A DNA stretch of 6,148 nt, taken from positions 1-6,148 of the forward strand of contig CALMLJ010000131.1 in the NCBI GenBank assembly GCA_937868025.1, read 5' to 3'. This DNA comes from an uncultured Acidimicrobiaceae bacterium (lineage in GTDB: Bacteria > Actinomycetota > Acidimicrobiia > Acidimicrobiales > Microtrichaceae). The translations under genes were made by a program, and so were the position numbers. Shown one piece after another: positions 1 through 4,127 of this stretch. Every line of letters starts with the position of its first letter. Position 1 is the stretch's first letter. The notes below the pieces were generated by a model, which did not search any database, had not been told where the DNA came from, and was given only the letters and a program-made list of their open reading frames with translations.

Positions 1-164
1 GCGAGGTCGACCTGCCGATCGAGGGTGGGATCGCCGACGCTCAGCTCGACCACCACGGCGCGATCGGCGAACGCCGCGAGCATCGCTGCCACTCCGGCAA
101 CGGTGATCTCGTAGTCGTTCAGGACTGCGATTCGCACCGGTCGTCTCGTCATCGGCCCCGTCAT
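1..164 (-). CDS. Response regulator with receiver domain, N-terminal part only
   Basis: The first 54 codons of a minus-strand gene whose remainder lies beyond the left edge. The protein opens MTGPMTRRPVRIAVLNDYEI and continues through TVAGVAAMLAAFADR, which fits beta1-alpha1 of a CheY-like receiver domain (the usual form is V-D-D-H-E followed by a G-hydrophobic-LL helix). Actinobacterial LuxR/NarL-type regulators often look like this, so a C-terminal helix-turn-helix is likely but not visible. The acidic pair is Asn-Asp rather than Asp-Asp or Glu-Asp. The phosphoacceptor Asp would lie just past the window edge. I chose the ATG at 164 because AGAGG (171-175) sits 6 bases upstream; a second in-frame ATG at 152 has no comparable site. 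A promoter candidate lies at 198-226, so the gene probably has its own transcript separate from the operon upstream. The receiver call is fairly safe; the output domain is inferred. Confidence 0.72.
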   Translation of the reverse strand, partial: MTGPMTRRPVRIAVLNDYEITVAGVAAMLAAFADRAVVVELSVGDPTLDRQVDL

Positions 165-170
165 CTTCCA

Positions 171-175
171 CCTCT
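171..175 (-). promoter_or_regulatory. Ribosome binding site of the response regulator
   Basis: AGAGG on the minus strand, 6 bases before the ATG at 164. It decides between this start and the in-frame ATG at 152, which lacks a well-spaced purine-rich site. Confidence 0.5.
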
Positions 176-197
176 CGGCCGTTCGCGACCCGGTCGG

Positions 198-226
198 ACC
201 CTACCGGCCCGCCCCTCGACCGGTAA
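198..226 (-). promoter_or_regulatory. Candidate sigma-70-type promoter for the response regulator
   Basis: On the minus strand TTACCG (226-221) and TAGGGT (203-198) are separated by 17 bases. TAGGGT fits the TANNNT -10 pattern common in actinobacteria; the -35 match is weak. Transcription would start near 191, leaving a leader of about 27 bases that contains the AGAGG site. An inverted repeat TACCGG (202-207) / CCGGTA (220-225) spans the spacer and touches both hexamers, as an operator would. This is a pattern match only. Confidence 0.42.
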
Positions 227-272
227 CGGATCGACTGTTCGGTCGAAGGGCGGCGGATCGCTACGCCGCGCC

Positions 273-291
273 CGGGCGGTCGGGCGGTCGG
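273..291. repeat. Short tandem repeat, CGGGCGGT x 2.4
   Basis: CGGGCGGT occurs at 273-280 and again at 281-288, followed by CGG, just downstream of the lipoprotein stop codon. It could be a slippage-prone tract or part of a GC-rich transcript end. No function can be assigned. Confidence 0.5.
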
Positions 292-293
292 GA

Positions 294-1616
294 TCAGCGG
301 GCCGAGGCCCAGCTGGTCGCCTGGGTGGCGACGAGGTCGACCACATTGCCCATGACCAGGTTGAAGTCGATGAGGTGAAGGCCCCACTCCGGCGTGAGGT
401 CGCCGCCGATGTCGTCGGCGCGGGGATCCGCCGGATCGCCCTGCACCGTCACCTTCAGGTAGCTGAACCCGTCGGTGCTCGCGCACTCCGTGCTCACCAG
501 GCCCGGCACCGACACGAACGGTGTCGTCACCTTGCCGAGCGCCGGGTCGACCCAGACGCCGGCGCCGGGAGCGTCGGCGGCCACCGATGCCAGGATCGAC
601 GCGCTGGCGTTGGCCGGGAACACGCTGTCGGGCTCCGCCGAGCCGCCGGCGAGCGCCGCCGGGTTGGTGCACGCGGCGGGGTCGTCGCCGGTGCGGGGCT
701 TGCCGAAGAATGCGCCGGGCACCGGCGGAGCGCTCGACCGGAACGACGACCACGTGACGACGCAGCCGGCCTGGTCGTCGGACCGACAGAGGGGGACCTT
801 CGCGAAGTCGCCGCCGACGTCCTCACCCTCCGGCACCGCCACCGCCCACCCGGCGAGGTAGGCCGACACGAGCAACGAACGTACGTCGTCGTTCGGGTCG
901 ATCTCCTCCTGGATCAGTTGGTTCAGCAAGGCCGCGCCCTGGGAGTGGCCGACGAGCACCACACCCCGGCCCCGGTTCTCGGTCGCCATGTAGGTCTTCC
1001 ACGCGTCGAGCACATCGCCGAACGGATCGACCACCTCGCCGGGGGAGTCGCCGGAACCGAGATTGCTCGCGAGGGCGCCGAGGGTGCGCTGGCGGTAGAT
1101 CGGGGCGAACACCCGGCAGCCGGCTCGCAGCCGCGCCACCTGGTTGATCGCGGCGTAGCCCTCCTCGGCGTCGGACGCGTCCCAGTCGCTGTTGGGAGTC
1201 GGGTCCCGGGAGATCGTCGGGTACACGTAGAAGCAGTCGATGGCGGGGTCGGCTGCCGGCTCGAACGGCACGACCGTGAGCGTTCCGTCGGCGGCGATCG
1301 TGGTGGTGTCGAGGTTGCCCGAGCAGATGTCGGTGCGGTCGGGCCGGCACAACCAGCGGGTGTCGTCGGCGTAGTTGACGCTCTGGTAGCCGGCGTACCG
1401 ATCGAGTGGGCCGGGCGTCGGCGTGGTGGTGGACGAGACCGCCGGCGGCGCCGTGGTCGTCGTCGTTGTCTCCGGCCCGTTTCCGGAGTCGGTCGAATCG
1501 TCGTCGGAACACGCTCCCAACACCACCGTCGCCGCCAACACTCCGATTCCGAGCGCGCCCCGCCAACCTGTCCCGTGGTGTCCCCGTGTCATGGCGGCGA
1601 CGGTAGTCGCCGCCAT
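294..1616 (-). CDS. DUF3089-family alpha/beta-hydrolase-like lipoprotein
   Basis: A 440-residue exported protein. The N-terminus has a basic segment, a hydrophobic stretch (about 20-34) and a lipobox LGAC with Cys36, so it should be lipidated and anchored outside the membrane. A Thr/Pro/Ser-rich linker (about 49-70, with a run of six or more Thr) separates the anchor from the catalytic body. Family marks of DUF3089 are CFYVYPTI (128-135), FAPIYRQ (170-176), and the nucleophile elbow GHSQG (223-227, Ser225). LHLIDFNL near the end offers His414 as the likely catalytic His. The family has the lipase/esterase fold but no settled substrate, so the reaction is unknown. The ATG at 1616 overlaps the stop of the GST gene (TGATG), suggesting translational coupling. 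Alternatives are TTG at 1619 and ATG at 1592. The last gives a more typical 28-residue signal peptide but has no ribosome binding site. Last gene of the probable operon. Confidence 0.85.
   Translation of the reverse strand: MAATTVAAMTRGHHGTGWRGALGIGVLAATVVLGACSDDDSTDSGNGPETTTTTTAPPAVSSTTTPTPGPLDRYAGYQSVNYADDTRWLCRPDRTDICSGNLDTTTIAADGTLTVVPFEPAADPAIDCFYVYPTISRDPTPNSDWDASDAEEGYAAINQVARLRAGCRVFAPIYRQRTLGALASNLGSGDSPGEVVDPFGDVLDAWKTYMATENRGRGVVLVGHSQGAALLNQLIQEEIDPNDDVRSLLVSAYLAGWAVAVPEGEDVGGDFAKVPLCRSDDQAGCVVTWSSFRSSAPPVPGAFFGKPRTGDDPAACTNPAALAGGSAEPDSVFPANASASILASVAADAPGAGVWVDPALGKVTTPFVSVPGLVSTECASTDGFSYLKVTVQGDPADPRADDIGGDLTPEWGLHLIDFNLVMGNVVDLVATQATSWASAR
1593..1614 (-). promoter_or_regulatory. 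Strong hairpin at the GST/lipoprotein gene junction
   Basis: In the transcript GGCGGCGAC and GTCGCCGCC form a perfect 9-bp stem around the four-base loop TACC. The stem starts 2 bases after the GST stop codon and ends immediately before the ATG at 1592. If translation starts at 1616, it covers codons 2-8. There is no T-run, so a classical terminator is unlikely. It may damp translation of the lipoprotein, mark an RNA-processing boundary, or be a by-product of the Ala-rich coding sequence. Confidence 0.5.
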
Positions 1617-2632
1617 CAACCCCCGGCGCCGTGGGCCGCCGGCACCACCTCGGCAGGGATCGGTGGGCCGGGTGGTGTGCCGTCGCCGAAGGGTCGCCCC
1701 CCGAGGGACTCGCGGCCGTGCGGCGTCAGCCAGCCCGACAGGTCGGGCCCGGCGGGCACGATGCCGGTCGGGTTGATGTCGCGGTGGACGATGTAATAGT
1801 GCTGCTTGATCTGGACGAAGTCGGTGGTGTCACCGAACCCCGGCGTCTGGAAGAGGTCTCGGGCGTACGCCCACAGCACGGGCATCTCCGACAGTTTCGA
1901 GCGATTGCACTTGAAGTGCCCGTGGTAGACCGCGTCGAACCGGGCAAGCGTGGTGAACAGGCGGACGTCGGCCTCGGTGATCGTGTCGCCCACGAGGTAC
2001 CGGCGGTCGGCGAGACGGTCCGTGAGCCAGTCGAGCCGCTCGAACAGCCGCCGGTACGCGGCGTCGTACGCCGACTGCCCGCCGGCGAAGCCGCATCGGT
2101 ACACGCCGTTGTTGACGTCGCGGAAGACGAGGTCTGCCACGTCGTCGATCTCGTCGCGATGCGACACCGGGTAGAGGTCGGGTGCGCCCTCACGATGGAA
2201 TGCGGTCCACTCGGTCGACAGGTCGAGGGTGATCTGCGGGTAGTCGTTCGTCACGACGGCTCCCGTCGGGATGTCGACGATGGCCGGCACGGTGATCCCC
2301 TTCGCGTACTCGGGGTCGCGGGCGAAGAACGCCTCCTGCAACCGCTCGTAGCCCAGCACCGGGTCGCGACCGTCGGGGTCGAGGTCGAACGTCCAGCTGC
2401 GGGCGTCGTGGGTCGGGCCGCACATGCCCATCGACAGCACCGGTTCGAGCCCCAGCAGGCGACGCACGATCACGGCGCGGTTGGCCCAGGGGCACGCCCG
2501 GGCGACGATCAGTCGGTAGCGGCCCGGCTCGACCGGGAAGCCGTCGCTGCCGTCGGCGGTGATGCGGGTCTCGATGTAAGCGGAGTCCCGCTGGAACTCA
2601 CCGGGTTCGACGTACGTCGCTGGTTCGGACAT
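1616..2632 (-). CDS. Glutathionyl-hydroquinone reductase-type GST (ECM4/YqjG family)
   Basis: A 338-residue cytosolic enzyme, close to the usual family length. Such enzymes use an active-site Cys to strip a glutathionyl group from hydroquinones, releasing the free hydroquinone. The thioredoxin-like domain carries CPWANR (47-52), matching the family CPWAxR motif, so Cys47 is the predicted catalytic residue. The helical domain has YLVGDTITEADVRLFTTLARFD (212-233, hallmark ends YLVGD and LARFD), then GHFKCN (238-243), and near the end HYYIVHRDINPTGIVPAGP (278-296). These are the diagnostic blocks of this family rather than of ordinary GSTs. The segment that normally reads V-S-N-E-S and helps hold glutathione reads VTNDYPQI (127-134). 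Most actinobacteria use mycothiol, so the thiol partner may differ. The ATG at 2632 gives MSEPATYVEP; a TTG at 2638 is also in frame, and neither has a clear ribosome binding site. The gene starts 18 bases after the NADH dehydrogenase stop. Confidence 0.88.
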   Translation of the reverse strand: MSEPATYVEPGEFQRDSAYIETRITADGSDGFPVEPGRYRLIVARACPWANRAVIVRRLLGLEPVLSMGMCGPTHDARSWTFDLDPDGRDPVLGYERLQEAFFARDPEYAKGITVPAIVDIPTGAVVTNDYPQITLDLSTEWTAFHREGAPDLYPVSHRDEIDDVADLVFRDVNNGVYRCGFAGGQSAYDAAYRRLFERLDWLTDRLADRRYLVGDTITEADVRLFTTLARFDAVYHGHFKCNRSKLSEMPVLWAYARDLFQTPGFGDTTDFVQIKQHYYIVHRDINPTGIVPAGPDLSGWLTPHGRESLGGRPFGDGTPPGPPIPAEVVPAAHGAGG

Positions 2633-2650
2633 GTTCAAGTTTGTACGACT
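2633..2650 (-). other. AT-rich gap between NDH-2 and GST genes
   Basis: This 18-base gap is unusually AT-rich for the window. With one flanking base it holds the imperfect dyad AAGTTTGTACGACTT (2637-2651; outer arms AAGT/ACTT). There is no good Shine-Dalgarno sequence for the GST start, so coupling to the upstream gene or an internal regulatory site are both possible. Nothing firm can be assigned. Confidence 0.3.
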
Positions 2651-4066
2651 TCATTCGCCGGGAGAGGTCGCCCCGGAACGTGGTCCGTCCCCTGACCCCC
2701 GCAGGTGGTCGGGAGCCTCCGCTGCGATGCGCTGCGATTCGGCGAGCAGGCGGCTGCCACGGTCGTAGGTCAGGTAGTTCCAACACCAGTTCACGAACAC
2801 GTTGATGCGGTTGCGGAAGCCCATGAGATAGAGGAGGTGCAGCCCCAGCCACGCCACCCAGCCGATCGGACCAGTGAGGTGGATCCCGCCCGGGAGATCG
2901 GCGACCGCGTCCAGTCGGCCGATCGTCGCCATCGAACCCTTGTCGACGTAGCGGAACGGCTCGGTCGCCTGACCACTCAACCGTCGGCGGATCTGCGCCG
3001 CCACGTGGTGACCGCCCTGGATGGCGGGCTGTGCCACCTGGGGGAGCGGCGTCGACGTCGCGGCGATGTCGCCGATCGCGAACACCTCGGGATGTCCCGG
3101 GATCGACAGGTCGTCGCCGACGACGAGTCGACCTCCGCGTGTCGTCTCGGTGCCGACGAGCTTCGCCAACGGGCTGGCCGCCACGCCGGCGGCCCAGATG
3201 ACGGTGTGCGCCGGCACCACCGTGCCGTCGGCGAGATGGACCCGCGTGGGCTCGACCCGTTCCACACCCACCCCGACGTGTACCTCGACCCGCCGGCGCG
3301 TCAACGTTCGCAATGCGCGCCGCGACGACTGCTCACTGAACGGCGGGAGCAGCCGATCGGCTGCTTCGACCAGCACCACTCGGGCCCACCGCACCGGGAG
3401 ATCGGGGAAGTCGTGCTGCAGGACCTTGTTGAAGAGCTCCATGATCCCGCCCGCCATCTCGACGCCGGTCGGCCCGCCGCCGCACACGACCACGTTGAGC
3501 GCGCCGTCATCGACGAGCGACGGGTCGGCGGCGGCCCGCTCGAACTGATCGAGGATGCGCCGGCGGATCGCGATGGCGTCGTCGAGCGACTTCAGGGGAA
3601 GGCCGTGCTCGTCGACCCCGGGCACTCCGAAGCTGGTGGACACGGCACCCGCGGCGATCACGAGCGTGTCGTAGGGGACCGTTGCGCCCGAGTCGAGGGT
3701 GACCGCGTTCGCGTCGAGATCGATGTCGGTGACCCGCGCCATCCGTACCTCGACGTTGTGCTGTCGGCGGAAGATGCCACGAACGGCGTAGGCGACGTTG
3801 GGGCTGTCGAGGCCGGCGGTGGCGACCTGGTAGAGCAGCGGCTGGAACGTGTGGAAGTTGTTGGCCTCGATCAACGTGACGTCGACGGGAGCGTCGCCGA
3901 GGGACCGTGCCACGGCCAGCCCGCCGAACCCGGCGCCGATCACCACGACGTGATGTCGCCGGTTGCTGCGGACCTCTCGATCGGGAACCTGTCGGGGAGC
4001 CACCGGATCATCGTCCCACCTTGTGAATGTGCTCACAAGGCAGTTTCGAGGTCGGGGCGCTTGCAT
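2651..4066 (-). CDS. ndh: Type II NADH dehydrogenase (NDH-2), NADH:quinone oxidoreductase
   Basis: A 471-residue flavoprotein that transfers electrons from NADH to membrane quinone (menaquinone in most actinobacteria) without pumping protons. It works at the inner face of the membrane. The FAD Rossmann motif is VVVIGAGFGG (40-49), followed by FQPLLYQVATAGL (74-86), typical of NDH-2. The NADH-binding motif is GGGPTGVEMAG (196-206). AIGDIA (330-335) closes the FAD site, and AQPAIQ (345-350) matches the quinone-site AQxAxQ motif. The C-terminal part, with WLGLHLLYLMGF (406-417) and NRINVFVNW (419-427), is the amphipathic membrane-binding region. AGGAGG seven bases before ATG 4066 supports this start. 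It leaves an unusual extension of about 39 residues before the Rossmann strand. A GTG at 4003 would give a more ordinary N-terminus. First gene of the probable operon; diverges from the phosphatase gene. Confidence 0.94.
   Translation of the reverse strand: MQAPRPRNCLVSTFTRWDDDPVAPRQVPDREVRSNRRHHVVVIGAGFGGLAVARSLGDAPVDVTLIEANNFHTFQPLLYQVATAGLDSPNVAYAVRGIFRRQHNVEVRMARVTDIDLDANAVTLDSGATVPYDTLVIAAGAVSTSFGVPGVDEHGLPLKSLDDAIAIRRRILDQFERAAADPSLVDDGALNVVVCGGGPTGVEMAGGIMELFNKVLQHDFPDLPVRWARVVLVEAADRLLPPFSEQSSRRALRTLTRRRVEVHVGVGVERVEPTRVHLADGTVVPAHTVIWAAGVAASPLAKLVGTETTRGGRLVVGDDLSIPGHPEVFAIGDIAATSTPLPQVAQPAIQGGHHVAAQIRRRLSGQATEPFRYVDKGSMATIGRLDAVADLPGGIHLTGPIGWVAWLGLHLLYLMGFRNRINVFVNWCWNYLTYDRGSRLLAESQRIAAEAPDHLRGSGDGPRSGATSPGE
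4019..4040. promoter_or_regulatory. Perfect Crp/GlxR-type palindrome TGTGA-N6-TCACA
   Basis: TTGTGA (4021-4026) and TCACAA (4033-4038) are separated by 6 bases. Flanking CC and GG extend each arm to 8 perfectly complementary bases. The core matches the consensus of Crp-family regulators (E. coli Crp, mycobacterial Crp, corynebacterial GlxR). It lies within codons 9-16 of the NDH-2 gene if that starts at 4066, or just upstream of its alternative GTG at 4003. Its centre is about 98 bases before the GTG at 4128 of the divergent phosphatase gene. A bound regulator could block NDH-2 transcription, activate the phosphatase gene from upstream, or both. The site is read directly; which factor binds is inferred. 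Confidence 0.6.
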
Positions 4067-4127
4067 CGATCAACCTCCTGTGCTCAGTTGTGGCATCGGC
4101 GCCGCCTCGACTCCCTCGGTCACCCCG
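4067..4127. other. Short divergent intergenic region with promoters for NDH-2 and the phosphatase
   Basis: These 61 bases separate two divergent genes, so both promoters should lie in or near them, partly within the NDH-2 5' end. On the plus strand TTGCAT (4061-4066) and TCAGTT (4084-4089) are 17 bases apart. They make a weak -35/-10 pair that would place the Crp-like palindrome roughly 60-67 bases upstream of the transcription start. I could not find a convincing -10 for NDH-2 on the minus strand. Confidence 0.3.
4074..4079 (-). promoter_or_regulatory. Ribosome binding site of NDH-2
   Basis: A full AGGAGG on the minus strand, 7 bases before ATG 4066. It is the best Shine-Dalgarno match in the window and the main argument for the long N-terminus of NDH-2. 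Confidence 0.75.

Larger units (their letters stand above)
165..293. other. 129-base intergenic region between lipoprotein and response regulator genes
   Basis: This gap follows the stop codon of the lipoprotein gene (294) and precedes the start of the response regulator (164). It contains the promoter candidate, an inverted repeat TCGACCG (216-222) / CGGTCGA (240-246) with a 17-base spacer, and a short tandem repeat near 273-291. I see no convincing intrinsic terminator with a T-run for the operon that ends at 294. No small ORF with a ribosome binding site stands out. Confidence 0.6.

Noticed and set aside
161..346. Small minus-strand frame overlapping the lipoprotein end and the intergenic gap
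   Set aside because: It is a Pro/Arg-rich translation in a different frame from the lipoprotein, with no ribosome binding site, and it covers the likely promoter.
1456..1470. GTC/GTT-type triplet run
   Set aside because: It is explained by the acidic and Thr-rich linker codons of the lipoprotein and is not an independent repeat element.
1593..1614. Intrinsic terminator between GST and lipoprotein genes
   Set aside because: The stem is strong, but no T-run follows and the reading frames overlap, so a classical terminator is unlikely.
375..1796. Open frame of 473 codons on the plus strand across the lipoprotein gene
   Set aside because: Composition is Arg/Gly/Val-rich without motifs, while the opposite strand has a lipobox and DUF3089 motifs.
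1631..2695. Open frame of 354 codons on the plus strand across the GST gene
   Set aside because: It is the antisense shadow of a gene with diagnostic ECM4/YqjG motifs.
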